Source: Eutrophocola sp963925675
Lineage (GTDB): Bacteria > Pseudomonadota > Gammaproteobacteria > Pseudomonadales > Pseudohongiellaceae
Direction: 5' to 3'
NCBI GenBank assembly: GCA_963925675.1
Contig: CAWUSW010000009.1
Coordinates: forward strand, 18,251 to 82,250
Length of the DNA: 64,000 nt
Shown here: one piece after another, positions 8,439 through 17,290 of the stretch
Layout: the number at the start of each line of letters is the position of its first letter
Numbering within the stretch: the stretch's first letter is position 1
Notes under the pieces: generated by a model
Seen by the model: only the letters and a program-made list of their open reading frames with translations
Told to the model about the DNA's origin: nothing
Databases searched by the model: none
Program-made: the position numbers and the translations under genes

Positions 8439-9464
8439 ATGGGCTTGTTTGAACGCTATCTGACAGTTTGGGTTTTCCTTGCCATTATTGCCGGTGTGCT
8501 TTTTGGCAGCTATTTCAATAGTTTTTTTGAAATAGTGGCGGCATTGGAAATCGCCCACGTCAATATCGTTGTCGCTGTACTGATCTGGATCATGATTTAC
8601 CCGATGATGACCCAGGTGGATTTTTCCTCGTTAAAGGAAATTGGCAGCAAGCCTCAAGGGCTTATTCTCACCTGTGTAATCAACTGGTTGATCAAACCTT
8701 TCTCTATGGCTTTTGTTGCCTGGTTGTTTTTTCGCGTTCTTTTCGTCGACCTGGTGGATCCGCAAAGTGCCGGAGAGTACATTGCTGGCATGATCCTGTT
8801 GGGTGTCGCTCCCTGTACGGCGATGGTGTTCGTCTGGAGTCAATTAACCAAAGGGGATCCAAATTACACCCTGGTGCAAGTCTCGGTAAATGACATCATC
8901 ATGATTTTTGCCTTCGCTCCGCTTGCCGCTTTTCTGTTGGGTGTGTCCGATATCTCTGTGCCCTGGCAGACATTATTGTTATCAGTTTGTCTCTATGTGT
9001 TATTGCCCCTGGTGGCTGGCGTATTCACCCGGAAACTTCTTGATAGCCATGATGATCATACGAGACTGAATAGATTTCTGGCACTGATGAAACCCTGGTC
9101 AATTAGTGGGCTTCTCATGACAGTAGTACTGCTGTTTGGTTTTCAGGCCAGTACCATCCTTAGTGAACCTTTTATAATTTTACTTATTGCCATTCCATTG
9201 TTATTGCAGACCTACGGCATATTTTTTATTACTTTATTTGTCGCAAGCCTGCTTAAACTACCTCATCGAATTGCTGGGCCGGCCTGCCTGATTGCCACCT
9301 CAAACTTTTTTGAATTGGCTGTTGCCGTTGCTATTTCGCTGTTTGGCTTGAATTCAGGTGCTTCATTGGCAACCGTTGTTGGTGTGCTGGTTGAAGTGCC
9401 AGTGATGCTTTCACTGGTCGCTTTAATTAACAAACTGCGGCCAAAGCTTGAAGGCAGGCTCTAA
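8439..9464 (+). CDS. arsB: ACR3-family arsenite efflux transporter
   Basis: 341 residues with about ten hydrophobic segments, matching the bile-acid/arsenite (ACR3) transporter fold in length and motifs: WIMIYPMMTQVDFSSL near residue 50, GVAPCTAMVFVWSQLTKGD near 125 (the Cys is the essential ACR3 cysteine) and ATSNFFELAVAVAISLFG near 300. It exports arsenite from the cytoplasm using the membrane potential. The gene lies 18 bp after arsC with GGGAAAAAG before the ATG, so it is cotranscribed. The symbol follows the common usage for ACR3 genes; arsB proper is an unrelated family. Confidence 0.92.
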   Translation: MGLFERYLTVWVFLAIIAGVLFGSYFNSFFEIVAALEIAHVNIVVAVLIWIMIYPMMTQVDFSSLKEIGSKPQGLILTCVINWLIKPFSMAFVAWLFFRVLFVDLVDPQSAGEYIAGMILLGVAPCTAMVFVWSQLTKGDPNYTLVQVSVNDIIMIFAFAPLAAFLLGVSDISVPWQTLLLSVCLYVLLPLVAGVFTRKLLDSHDDHTRLNRFLALMKPWSISGLLMTVVLLFGFQASTILSEPFIILLIAIPLLLQTYGIFFITLFVASLLKLPHRIAGPACLIATSNFFELAVAVAISLFGLNSGASLATVVGVLVEVPVMLSLVALINKLRPKLEGRL

Positions 9465-9592
9465 TCCTGAGTTTAACAGCTTGCCTGCTTCCATAGACTC
9501 CGATTCAATAAGCCTAAGTCATTGAGTTTATAGCCAAATCGGTTAAGGTATCCTGTAAATAAAGTTGTTTAGGGTGTAATCAGAGAATCAGC

Positions 9593-10015
9593 ATGATTTT
9601 GTTGTTAATTTTTGTTCTGAGTGTTGCGGTTGTAGTACTGCTTCACTACGAAATCCTGTATTGGCTGACACGGGTAATGCCGGTTATCAGGATAAGATAT
9701 CGCTACCGCCTTGTATTAGGAGTATTTGGCGCCTTGATTGCCCATGTCCTGGAAGTACTCATTTTCGGGTATACCTATTTCTTTATGCATCAGCAGGAAG
9801 GTCTGGGTTATCTGGAAGGTCGTTTTGTAATTAGCCAGGCAGACTGCATCTATTTTTCCTTTACTACGTTTACAACACTTGGCTATGGGGATATAGAACC
9901 TTTTGGTGGAATTCGCTACCTGGCCGGGATTGAATCCCTGACAGGTCTGGTTTTAATTACCTGGACCGCTTCATTTCTGTTCCTGGAAATGCAACGCTAC
10001 TGGGTATCTAAATAG
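9593..10015 (+). CDS. Two-TM potassium channel-like protein
   Basis: 140 residues: a hydrophobic N-terminal helix (about 1-20), a second helix (about 40-60), a re-entrant pore with selectivity filter TTLGYGD at 94-100, and a final helix (about 108-130). The filter is canonical for K+ channels (ion_trans_2 family). There is no RCK/TrkA_N or cyclic-nucleotide domain, so it is a bare pore, presumably tetrameric. It lies 128 bp after the ACR3 gene and is probably separately transcribed. The ion is inferred from the filter alone. Confidence 0.85.
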   Translation: MILLLIFVLSVAVVVLLHYEILYWLTRVMPVIRIRYRYRLVLGVFGALIAHVLEVLIFGYTYFFMHQQEGLGYLEGRFVISQADCIYFSFTTFTTLGYGDIEPFGGIRYLAGIESLTGLVLITWTASFLFLEMQRYWVSK

Positions 10016-10060
10016 TATTAACAATAGATGTGAGAATATTTAGGCTTCACTTATAGTGGG

Positions 10061-10200
10061 TTCAAGGTTCAAGGTACAAGGTACAAGTGGAAAGTTTGCA
10101 GGGGGGGGTTCAACCCCGAATGAATTCAACATTAAAAGTTAAAGAAGTAGGTTGGCAAAGGGCGCAGCCCGTCATCCGAGATGGCGGATAAGGTCCGCAT
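10061..10200. repeat. Intergenic repeat cluster (heptamers plus REP-like units)
   Basis: Four 7-bp units (TTCAAGG x2, TACAAGG x2; 10061-10087) are followed by a REP-B-like unit, GGGGGGTTCAACCCCGAATG (10102-10121), and a REP-A-like unit starting GTAGGTTGGC (10147) and ending CGTCATCCGA (10170-10179). The same modules recur at 19431-19562, 45444-45550, 49073-49337 and 54461-54583. No ORF is present in this 250-bp spacer. Confidence 0.75.
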
Positions 10201-10265
10201 GATAAGTCACACAGATTTAAAATTGGAATAATCTGTAAGCTCAAGCTCTTACCCCGAGTCCTAAT

Positions 10266-10706
10266 ATGAGAAAAGCCCTGTTATTAAGTCCCTGGACTGC
10301 TGCAATCCTGTTTACTATTCCTCAGTCCTGGGAATTAATGCACAGGCCTGATTCAATTTATATCCCCCTTGTCTTTGAAGTATTGCTGCTGTTGTTCGCT
10401 TATCTTGCTGCTGCCATTGCCAATACGATTGTTATTGTTCCTCTTTGTCTGTTGCTCAAAATGAAAACATCGAATTTAATAGCCGGGTTTGTTCTGGCTT
10501 TCTTTGTTGCTCTCATCGGTACTACTGTTGCCTATGCTTTTGAAATTTTTGATTACAGGCCATCGATATTGCATCCGGATTATTTGTATCCCTTGCTGAT
10601 TCCCCTTTTTGTAATGACTTCCTGCAGCTTCTTTCTTCTTACGCGCCCTCAAAGCGTTCCTGAAACTGGCGTGGCTGACGATACTAATGAAGATAGCCAG
10701 GAATAA
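10266..10706 (+). CDS. Unknown four-helix membrane protein
   Basis: 146 residues with roughly four hydrophobic helices (about 5-20, 30-65, 75-95 and 108-125) and a short acidic cytoplasmic-type tail (ETGVADDTNEDSQE). I do not recognise a family. The Shine-Dalgarno before the ATG is weak. The ORF ends 24 bp before the AlkD-like gene and could share a transcript with it. It is credible as a gene because of its consistent membrane-protein composition, but no function can be offered. Confidence 0.65.
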   Translation: MRKALLLSPWTAAILFTIPQSWELMHRPDSIYIPLVFEVLLLLFAYLAAAIANTIVIVPLCLLLKMKTSNLIAGFVLAFFVALIGTTVAYAFEIFDYRPSILHPDYLYPLLIPLFVMTSCSFFLLTRPQSVPETGVADDTNEDSQE

Positions 10707-10730
10707 ATAAGCGCAATTCATCGCCCAGCT

Positions 10731-11447
10731 ATGACAACTAAACTTACTGCATCAATGGTTCTTAAGCAGTTAAAAAAATACGGCAACAAAAACCATGCAG
10801 TGCAAGCCTCTCGATTTATTAAAGTCGGTAAAGAGCAATATGGGGCAGGGGATAAATTTTTGGGAGTGCGATTACCAGTCTTGCGCAAGCTGGCAAAGAA
10901 CTCTGCACTACTGCCGCTTGGCGAAACCAGAAAACTGTTAAGCAATGAATTTCATGAAGTCAGAATCGCTGCACTGCTTATTCTGGTAGAACAGTTTCAG
11001 CAGGGCGATGAAACTCGAAAGGCTAAAGTAGTCAAGCTCTACCTCGGGAATACGCGGTATATCAATGGCTGGGATCTGGTGGATTGTTCTGCCCACCTGA
11101 TAATTGGTCCCTGGTTGATGCGGCGAGATAAAAAAATACTGGAAACACTGACCCGCTCAACAATTTTGTGGGAAAGACGAATCGCCATCATGTCTACTTT
11201 CCACTTTATCCGGCAGCAGAAATTTACCCCGACACTAAAAATCGCCAAGCTATTACTAAAGGATGAGCAAGACCTGATCCATAAAGCCGTTGGCTGGATG
11301 TTACGGGAGGTGGGGAACCGTGGCAGGGCGGTGGAAGAGGTGTTTCTGCAACAGCATTACCGCAACAAGCCACGTACCATGTTGCGATATGCCATTGAAA
11401 AGTTTCCGGAAACCTTGCGCAAAAAATACCTGAACGGAAAAATTTAG
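10731..11447 (+). CDS. AlkD-like DNA alkylation repair protein
   Basis: 238 residues of HEAT-like helical repeats matching the DNA_alkylation family: GVRLPVLRKLAK near residue 45, EFHEVRIAALLILVEQF near 70, YINGWDLVDCSAHLIIGPWL near 105-124, LWERRIAIMSTFHFIRQ near 147, and HKAVGWMLREVGNRGR near 185. AlkC/AlkD proteins excise positively charged N3/N7-alkylated bases. The WD of NGWDLVD is the expected position of the catalytic tryptophan/aspartate region. The stop codon sits on the first bases of the strong hairpin shared with acs. Confidence 0.88.
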   Translation: MTTKLTASMVLKQLKKYGNKNHAVQASRFIKVGKEQYGAGDKFLGVRLPVLRKLAKNSALLPLGETRKLLSNEFHEVRIAALLILVEQFQQGDETRKAKVVKLYLGNTRYINGWDLVDCSAHLIIGPWLMRRDKKILETLTRSTILWERRIAIMSTFHFIRQQKFTPTLKIAKLLLKDEQDLIHKAVGWMLREVGNRGRAVEEVFLQQHYRNKPRTMLRYAIEKFPETLRKKYLNGKI

Positions 11448-11496
11448 GGAGCCTCTGAGTAAGTATGAACAGCTTCAGGCTTACTCAGGGGCTCCC
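11447..11496 (-). terminator. Strong hairpin between the AlkD-like gene and acs
   Basis: A 17-bp stem (GGGAGCCTCTGAGTAAG with CTTACTCAGGGGCTCCC, one G-T pair) and 16-nt loop. Read on the minus strand it follows the acs stop by 5 bp and is trailed by CTAAATTTTT, so it fits a rho-independent terminator for acs. For the plus-strand AlkD-like gene it would act as a 3' protective hairpin without a good T-run. Confidence 0.8.
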
Positions 11497-11501
11497 TCGC
11501 G

Positions 11502-13439
11502 TTATTTATTAGTCCGGTTTTCCACCAGGTGATCCACTACCGATGGATCTGCCAGAGTAGTAATGTCGCCCAGGCTGTCCATTTCATTGGCAGCAATCTT
11601 GCGCAGAATGCGGCGCATGATTTTTCCTGAACGGGTTTTCGGCAAGCCGGGTGCCCACTGGATAATTTCCGGTTTGGCGATAGCACCGATGTCTTTGGCG
11701 ACAAAAGCACGCAACTCTTCTTTAAGCGCATCGCTTTCCTCAACACCCACCATCAGGCTGACGAAGGCATAGATGCCCTGACCCTTGATATCGTGTGGAA
11801 AGCCGACAATGGCCGCTTCAGCAACACTTTCATGCAAGACCAGTGAGCTTTCAATTTCCGCGGTACCAAGGCGGTGCCCGCTGACATTGAGCACATCATC
11901 AACACGTCCGGTAATCCACCAGTAACCATCTTCATCGCGCCTGGCACCGTCACCGGTAAAGTAATAACCAGGATAGGCTGAATAGTAGGTGTCGATACAG
12001 CGTTTGTGGTCGCCATAAACAGTTCGGATCTGGCTCGGCCAGCATTCAGTAATCACCAGGTTTCCGGAAGCAGCTCCTTCCAGTATTTTACCTTCCTGGT
12101 CGACAAGCTCGGGTTTTACTCCGAAAAAGGGCAGGGTTGCTGAACCAGGTTTAAGAGGAGTCACGCCCGGAAGTGGGGTGATCATCTGGCCTCCGGTTTC
12201 GGTCTGCCACCAGGTGTCCATGATAGGGCATTGCTCATTGCCGACAATATGGTAATACCATTCCCAGGCTTCCGGATTAATAGGTTCGCCCACTGTGCCG
12301 AGAATTTTCAGTGATTGTCGGGAAGTTCTGGTGACCGGGTCATTACCCTGAGCCATCAGGGCGCGGATTGCTGTTGGTGCCGTATAAAATGAATTTACTT
12401 TATATTTATCAATAATTTGCCAGAAGCGTGAGTAGTCAGGATAGGTGGGCACGCCTTCAAATATTACTGATGTCGCTGCATTGCAGAGTGGGCCATACAC
12501 AATATAGGTATGCCCGGTTACCCAACCCACATCAGCGGCACACCAGTAAACGTCGCCGTCATGATAATCAAATACATATTTGTGGGTCATAGCGGCCATC
12601 AGCAGATATCCACCGGTAGTATGCAATACACCTTTGGGTTTACCGGTGGAGCCTGAGGTATAAAGAATGAACAGGGGATCTTCACTGTCCATTACTTCAG
12701 GTTCACACTCTTTAGCCGCTTTCTCGGTAGCCTCGTGGTACCAGAGATCCTTAGCATTATCCCAGGCAATGTCGCCGCCAGTTCGTTTTACCACCAGTAC
12801 AGTATGTACATTCGGGCACTGGGCAACAGCGGCATCGGTATTTACTTTCAGTGGGAAATTGCGGCCGCCACGCACGCTCTCATCAGAGGTGATCACAACC
12901 TGGCAATCAGAATCGAGGATTCTGTCTTTCAGGGAGTCCGGCGAAAATCCGCCAAATACTACTGAATGTACGGCGCCGATGCGGGCACAGGCCAGCATGG
13001 CAAAGGTAGCTTCGGGAATCATCGGCATGTAGATACAGACGCGATCTCCTTTATTAACGCCGCGCTGTTTTAACACATTGGCTAAAGCGCAGACCTGATC
13101 ATGCAATTCCTGGTAAGTAATTTCTCGATCGGTACCAGGCTCATCACCTTCCCAAAGAAAGGCATTCTGATTTGCCCGGGCTGGGAGGTGGCGGTCGATA
13201 CAGTTAACCGTGACATTGAGTTTGCCACCGCCGAACCACTTAACCAGTCCCTTTGCCATTTCACAGTCACTAACCTGGTCGAAGGGTTTAATCCAGTCGA
13301 GAAAGGTATTGGCCTGTTCGGCCCAGAATGTATCGGGATCTTCAATGGAGGCTTTATACATAGCCTCGTATTGTTCTTTATTGAGATGAGCTGAGGTTTT
13401 TAAGCCGTCTGGAACGGGGTAGGTAAGAATATCTGACAT
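11502..13439 (-). CDS. acs: Acetyl-CoA synthetase
   Basis: 645 residues, the normal length for AMP-forming acetate-CoA ligase. Adenylate-forming motifs are intact: YTSGSTGKPKGVLHTT (A3), DTWWQTETGG (A5), YFTGDGARRDEDGYWWITGRVDDVLNVSGH (split A7/A8 region) and PKTRSGKIMRR (A10), whose lysine is the one controlled by acetylation in this family. It activates acetate to acetyl-CoA in the cytoplasm. It lies 54 bp downstream of panD, so CoA precursor synthesis and CoA use are neighbours. In Pseudomonas pgi lies between panD and acs; it is absent here. Confidence 0.97.
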   Translation of the reverse strand: MSDILTYPVPDGLKTSAHLNKEQYEAMYKASIEDPDTFWAEQANTFLDWIKPFDQVSDCEMAKGLVKWFGGGKLNVTVNCIDRHLPARANQNAFLWEGDEPGTDREITYQELHDQVCALANVLKQRGVNKGDRVCIYMPMIPEATFAMLACARIGAVHSVVFGGFSPDSLKDRILDSDCQVVITSDESVRGGRNFPLKVNTDAAVAQCPNVHTVLVVKRTGGDIAWDNAKDLWYHEATEKAAKECEPEVMDSEDPLFILYTSGSTGKPKGVLHTTGGYLLMAAMTHKYVFDYHDGDVYWCAADVGWVTGHTYIVYGPLCNAATSVIFEGVPTYPDYSRFWQIIDKYKVNSFYTAPTAIRALMAQGNDPVTRTSRQSLKILGTVGEPINPEAWEWYYHIVGNEQCPIMDTWWQTETGGQMITPLPGVTPLKPGSATLPFFGVKPELVDQEGKILEGAASGNLVITECWPSQIRTVYGDHKRCIDTYYSAYPGYYFTGDGARRDEDGYWWITGRVDDVLNVSGHRLGTAEIESSLVLHESVAEAAIVGFPHDIKGQGIYAFVSLMVGVEESDALKEELRAFVAKDIGAIAKPEIIQWAPGLPKTRSGKIMRRILRKIAANEMDSLGDITTLADPSVVDHLVENRTNK

Positions 13440-13493
13440 GGGGACACCTCGGTTATTGCGTTAATTGCATATCAGGTGCCTGTTGCTTGGATA

Positions 13494-13874
13494 TCAGGCT
13501 GCCTGTACGGGGATGCTGTTACTGGATTTTATAATAGTATTTGTTTCATCCAGATAGACCAGATTGGGTTTATAGTTCAGTAATTCTGCTTCGCTATAGC
13601 TGCCGTAAGCACAGATTATTATTCTGTCCCCCACATCGGCTTTATGGGCAGCTGCGCCATTCACTGAAATGATACCTGAACCAGGTTCTGCACGAATTGC
13701 ATAAGTGGTAAAACGTTCACCATTTGTGATGTTATAGATTTGAATTTGTTCGAATTCCCGGATTTCAGCGCTGTCCAGCATATTGCCATCAATAGCGCAG
13801 GATCCTTCATAATCCAGCTCGGCATGAGTAACACAGGCTTTATGGAGTTTGGCTTTTAACATCAATGATTGCAA
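13494..13874 (-). CDS. panD: Aspartate 1-decarboxylase proenzyme
   Basis: 126 residues. It makes beta-alanine from aspartate for pantothenate. The self-processing site is G24-S25 in DYEGSCAID, where cleavage generates the pyruvoyl group; NITNGERFTTYAIRAEPGSG and SVNGAAAHKADVGDRIIICAYG are conserved. The start is a TTG at 13874 preceded by GAGGATATAAAT, which gives the standard numbering; an ATG four codons in (13862) is possible. The gene lies downstream of rimB rather than directly after panC. Confidence 0.95.
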   Translation of the reverse strand: MQSLMLKAKLHKACVTHAELDYEGSCAIDGNMLDSAEIREFEQIQIYNITNGERFTTYAIRAEPGSGIISVNGAAAHKADVGDRIIICAYGSYSEAELLNYKPNLVYLDETNTIIKSSNSIPVQAA

Positions 13875-13986
13875 TTTATATCCTCAAGCTTGCCGACAGG
13901 CTGTCGACCAATTCATAGCGTGGCGGATTATCCCAAAAAACAGGGGGCTTGATCAAACCTGAATAGCATTTAAGCGCGGGAGGGGT

Positions 13987-14472
13987 TTATTCCTCTTCAG
14001 AATCATCCGGCAGGGCTTCATCTACTTCAGAGCCATCCTGGCCAAGCAGATATTCAAATTCCGGGTCGACAATTACTTTGCCCTGCATGGCTTCCCTTCC
14101 CAGTAGCATCAGGTAGGTCATTTCCGAGCGATCTGTGAGGGTAAGTTTAATTGACCATTCCTGGCCTCCCAGCAAGAGTGGAGTAGTAATGACCACACGT
14201 TTTTCTGTATCTGCAGAAGAGCTTTTTACTTTTTTACGGCCTTTGATGCGCACCGTGGTGCGGACAATGCGCTTAACATTATGAATATCAGGATGCAGGT
14301 CAAAGCTGACCCAGTTTTTGCCTTTTTTTGAAAATTCTTCAATATTATCGACATGCAGTGAAGAAGTGGCGGCACCGGTATCAACCCGAACATGCAGGTC
14401 TTTAATGCCTAATTCGGGCAATTCACATAATTCCAGAGCGCCAATTTTAAGTTTAGAAATCAGTTTTTTCAC
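13987..14472 (-). CDS. rimB: Retropepsin-like protease of the RimB/COG4067 family
   Basis: 161 residues from a GTG at 14472; an upstream ATG at 14553 gives 188 residues but overlaps rimK by 50 bp, and the extra 27 residues are not family-like. The core is the putative ATP-dependent zinc protease family (COG4067): GALELCELPELGI, the aspartic-protease-like VRVDTGAATSSLH, and YLMLLGREAMQGKVIVDPE. In Pseudomonas RimB works with RimK in S6 modification. Its position directly after rimK fits. The start is uncertain; the AGGA upstream of the GTG is spaced rather far (12 nt). Confidence 0.85.
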   Translation of the reverse strand: MKKLISKLKIGALELCELPELGIKDLHVRVDTGAATSSLHVDNIEEFSKKGKNWVSFDLHPDIHNVKRIVRTTVRIKGRKKVKSSSADTEKRVVITTPLLLGGQEWSIKLTLTDRSEMTYLMLLGREAMQGKVIVDPEFEYLLGQDGSEVDEALPDDSEEE

Positions 14473-14503
14473 GTTGGGGCCCGATCCTGCTTGCGCAGTG
14501 CTG

Positions 14504-15421
14504 CTAACCTTTGCCTTTTGGTTTGTTAGGACCGGACAGAGCATCTTTTTCAATATATTCGATGATGCTGGCAGCTACGTTTTTACCAGTGGCGGTTTCT
14601 ATTCCTTCCAGTCCGGGAGAAGAATTAACTTCGATAACCAGCGGGCCATGAGCTGAGCGCAGAAGGTCAACGCCTGCAACATCAAGTCCCATTACCTGGG
14701 CAGCCTTGACTGCCAAACGGCGTTCCTCCGGATGCAAACGAATTACTTCGGCAGTACCGCCGCGGTGCAGATTCGAGCGATATTCGCCTTTGCCTGCGCT
14801 ACGCTGCATCGCGGCTATAACTTTAGTGCCAACAACAAAGCAGCGGATATCAGAGCCACCTGCTTCCTTGATGAATTCCTGGACCAGGAAATCTGAGCCT
14901 ATGCCTCGGAAAGCATTGATTAATGCTTCAGCGGCTTTTTTGGTTTCTGCCAGCAGCACACCGTTACCGTGTGTGCTTTCAGTTAATTTCACAATAAGAG
15001 GCGCACCGCCCACTGATTCAATCAGGTTGCCAGTAGCTTTCACGGAGTGGGCATAACTGGTCACAGGCTGGCCAATTCCTTTGCGTGCCAATAATTGGTG
15101 GGCCCGCAATTTATCTCTGGAACGAGTAATGGCAATGGATTCATTAACGGAATAGACCTGGTCGACTTCAAATTGGCGCAACACCGCACAACCATATTGG
15201 GTGATACTGGCGCCAATGCGGGGGATAACAGCATCAAATTCTAGTTCTTCAACTGTTTCAGAATTACGTTGATAAAAAACGGCAGGATCGTTGGCAGTGA
15301 TATTCATATAGCATTTCAACACGTCAATAACGCGAACTTCGTGACCACGCTCTTTCGCCGCTTCAACCAGACGATTCGTGGAGTAAAGCTTGCGATTTCT
15401 TGAAAGAATGCCTATGCGCAT
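14504..15421 (-). CDS. rimK: Ribosomal protein S6-glutamate ligase
   Basis: 305 residues, an ATP-grasp enzyme that adds glutamate residues to the C-terminus of ribosomal protein S6. The N-terminus MRIGILSRNRKLYSTNRLVEA is diagnostic of RimK. ATP-grasp elements include PLIVKLTESTHGNGVLLAET, FLVQEFIKEAGGSDIRCFVVG and VAGVDLLRSAHGPLVIEVNSSPGLEGIE, which holds the Mg-binding E/N. It is followed by rimB. The insertion of rimK-rimB between panC and panD is unusual; the intergenic distance to panC is 81 bp, so they may share a transcript. Confidence 0.95.
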   Translation of the reverse strand: MRIGILSRNRKLYSTNRLVEAAKERGHEVRVIDVLKCYMNITANDPAVFYQRNSETVEELEFDAVIPRIGASITQYGCAVLRQFEVDQVYSVNESIAITRSRDKLRAHQLLARKGIGQPVTSYAHSVKATGNLIESVGGAPLIVKLTESTHGNGVLLAETKKAAEALINAFRGIGSDFLVQEFIKEAGGSDIRCFVVGTKVIAAMQRSAGKGEYRSNLHRGGTAEVIRLHPEERRLAVKAAQVMGLDVAGVDLLRSAHGPLVIEVNSSPGLEGIETATGKNVAASIIEYIEKDALSGPNKPKGKG

Positions 15422-15502
15422 AAAAACTCCTATTTCCTGTTTTCGAATCAGAGGGGGGGCATACTATTGCAGACCCGGCAATAAATAAAGAATGTTATTG
15501 CT

Positions 15503-16351
15503 CTACAAATGTACTCTAATGTTGTCAATGAGTCTCGTTTTTCCGAGGAATGCTGCTGCGAGTATGACAAGGTCTCTGTCGTTGGCGCCAGCTGGTTCCA
15601 GTGTCATGGCGTGACTGATATTGAAATAATCGACTTTTAGTCCTGCATCCGTTAAAAGCTCATCAGCAGCCAGTTCCAGTGCGCTGATATTGGTCTCTCC
15701 CTGCTTTAGCTTTTCCGCTGTCATCTTCAAACTACGCTGCAGGTTGGCGGCAATGGCAAGCTGGCTATCTTCCAGGTAATTATTCCTGGAACTCATTGCC
15801 AAACCGCTTTGGGTTCTTTGGGTTGGCACCCCAACGATCTTGATCGGGATACACAGGTCAGTTGTCATTTTTTTGATTATCAGTAATTGTTGATAATCCT
15901 TTTCGCCAAAAAAAGCCATGTCAGGCATGGTGAGATTAAATAATTTGCTGACAATAGTACATACCCCTTTGAAATGACCTGGTCTGCTTAGTCCGCAGTG
16001 ATGACTGGAAAGAGTCGGCACGCTAACCAGAGTCTGATTATTTATTCCGTTGGGGTACATTTCTGAAACGGAAGGTACAAAAACACCATCACAGTGTCTG
16101 GCGGCTAATAATTCGTAATCTGACGCCAGGGTTTTTGGATAATTATCCAGGTCTTCACCCGGGCCAAACTGGAGCGGGTTAACAAAAATTGTAGAAAGTA
16201 CGAATTGGCACTGTTTTCGGGCTGCATCGACCAGCGCAAGATGCCCCTCATGAAGGTTGCCCATCGTCGGTACCAAACCGATTAGCTGACCGGAATTTCT
16301 GCAAGCAGCCAATATTTTTTGCAGGTCGTCACGTGTTTCAAAAATTTGCAT
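15503..16351 (-). CDS. panC: Pantoate--beta-alanine ligase (pantothenate synthetase)
   Basis: 282 residues. It condenses pantoate and beta-alanine through pantoyl-adenylate. Family motifs are intact: VPTMGNLHEGHLALVDAAR (HIGH-like nucleotide site), STIFVNPLQFGPGEDLDNYP, FFGEKDYQQLLIIKKM, and SSRNNYL (KMSKS-like loop). It starts 24 bp after the panB stop, so it is coupled to panB in one operon. The last step partner, panD, lies beyond rimK-rimB. Confidence 0.97.
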   Translation of the reverse strand: MQIFETRDDLQKILAACRNSGQLIGLVPTMGNLHEGHLALVDAARKQCQFVLSTIFVNPLQFGPGEDLDNYPKTLASDYELLAARHCDGVFVPSVSEMYPNGINNQTLVSVPTLSSHHCGLSRPGHFKGVCTIVSKLFNLTMPDMAFFGEKDYQQLLIIKKMTTDLCIPIKIVGVPTQRTQSGLAMSSRNNYLEDSQLAIAANLQRSLKMTAEKLKQGETNISALELAADELLTDAGLKVDYFNISHAMTLEPAGANDRDLVILAAAFLGKTRLIDNIRVHL

Positions 16352-16375
16352 TAGTTTGTTACTAAATGACAGGTA

Positions 16376-17170
16376 TTAATTGTAGGAATGTTCGGGGCCT
16401 GGAAATGTCCCTGATTTCACCGCTTCTACATAAGCACTGATGGCCCCAGGGATGCCGTTTTCTGATTCTGTGAGGAAATTCTTTACGAATTTTGGGGTGA
16501 TGGGAGAAATCCCCAGCAGATCATGTAAAACCATGATCTGGCCATCCACAGCCTGACCGGCTCCAATGCCAATAACCGGAATGCTCAGGGCTTGAGAAAT
16601 TGTTCTTGCCAGTGACTCAGGGACTGTTTCGAGTAAAAGGCAGCTTGCACCGGAAGCTTCCAGTAATTTGGCTTCTTCAATCATGGTGTCGGCCTGATCT
16701 GGGTCGCGGCCCTGAACAAGAAAACCGCCAATGCGATTAACCGATTGCGGCGTCAGTCCCATATGAGAACAGACAGGAATTCCTCTTTCGGCAAGCAGGC
16801 GTGTGGACTCTGCTATCCATGCGCCACCTTCCAGTTTTACCATCTGCGCGCCTGCGCGCATCAGCCTCGCCGCATTTTCCAGTGTTTGGGTTTCGGAGGC
16901 ATAGGACATAAAGGGAAGATCGGCAATCAGCAGGGAACCCTTGCTGCCACGTTTTACACACTGCATATGGTAAATGACATCTTCCATGGTGACCGGCAGA
17001 GTCGTGTCGTGTCCCTGTATAACCATGCCCAGAGAATCCCCGACAAGAATGACTTCTACACCTGCTTTTGCAAAGAGTTCAGCATATAGCGCGTCATAAC
17101 AGGTCAGGCAGGCAAACTTTTCGCCTGCTTGTTTGAGTTTGTGCAATGTATTGACGGTGACTTTTTTCAC
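16376..17170 (-). CDS. panB: 3-methyl-2-oxobutanoate hydroxymethyltransferase
   Basis: 264 residues. It transfers a hydroxymethyl group from methylene-THF to ketoisovalerate, making ketopantoate. VILVGDSLGMVIQGHDTTLPVT, CSHMGLTPQSVN and PVIGIGAGQAVDGQIMVLHD are family signatures; the metal-binding Asp is in GDSLG. The start is GTG. The upstream neighbour, 120 bp away, is a deoxynucleoside kinase where folK would be expected by Pseudomonas or E. coli synteny. The folate dependence of PanB makes the missing folK worth noting. Confidence 0.97.
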   Translation of the reverse strand: MKKVTVNTLHKLKQAGEKFACLTCYDALYAELFAKAGVEVILVGDSLGMVIQGHDTTLPVTMEDVIYHMQCVKRGSKGSLLIADLPFMSYASETQTLENAARLMRAGAQMVKLEGGAWIAESTRLLAERGIPVCSHMGLTPQSVNRIGGFLVQGRDPDQADTMIEEAKLLEASGASCLLLETVPESLARTISQALSIPVIGIGAGQAVDGQIMVLHDLLGISPITPKFVKNFLTESENGIPGAISAYVEAVKSGTFPGPEHSYN

Positions 17171-17290
17171 TTTATTTCAGCTTCCCACTATGGAATTTAT
17201 TTTTTCCTGTGTTGATCCCTTGGTATTTTTCCAGATACTGGTTTCAAGAACTTTTTATGTTGAAACATAAACTCTAATTCTGATGATTAA

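Noticed and set aside
10061..10087. Heptamer array considered as a CRISPR
   Set aside because: Units are 7 bp with no spacers and there are no cas genes; the same applies at 19431-19475.
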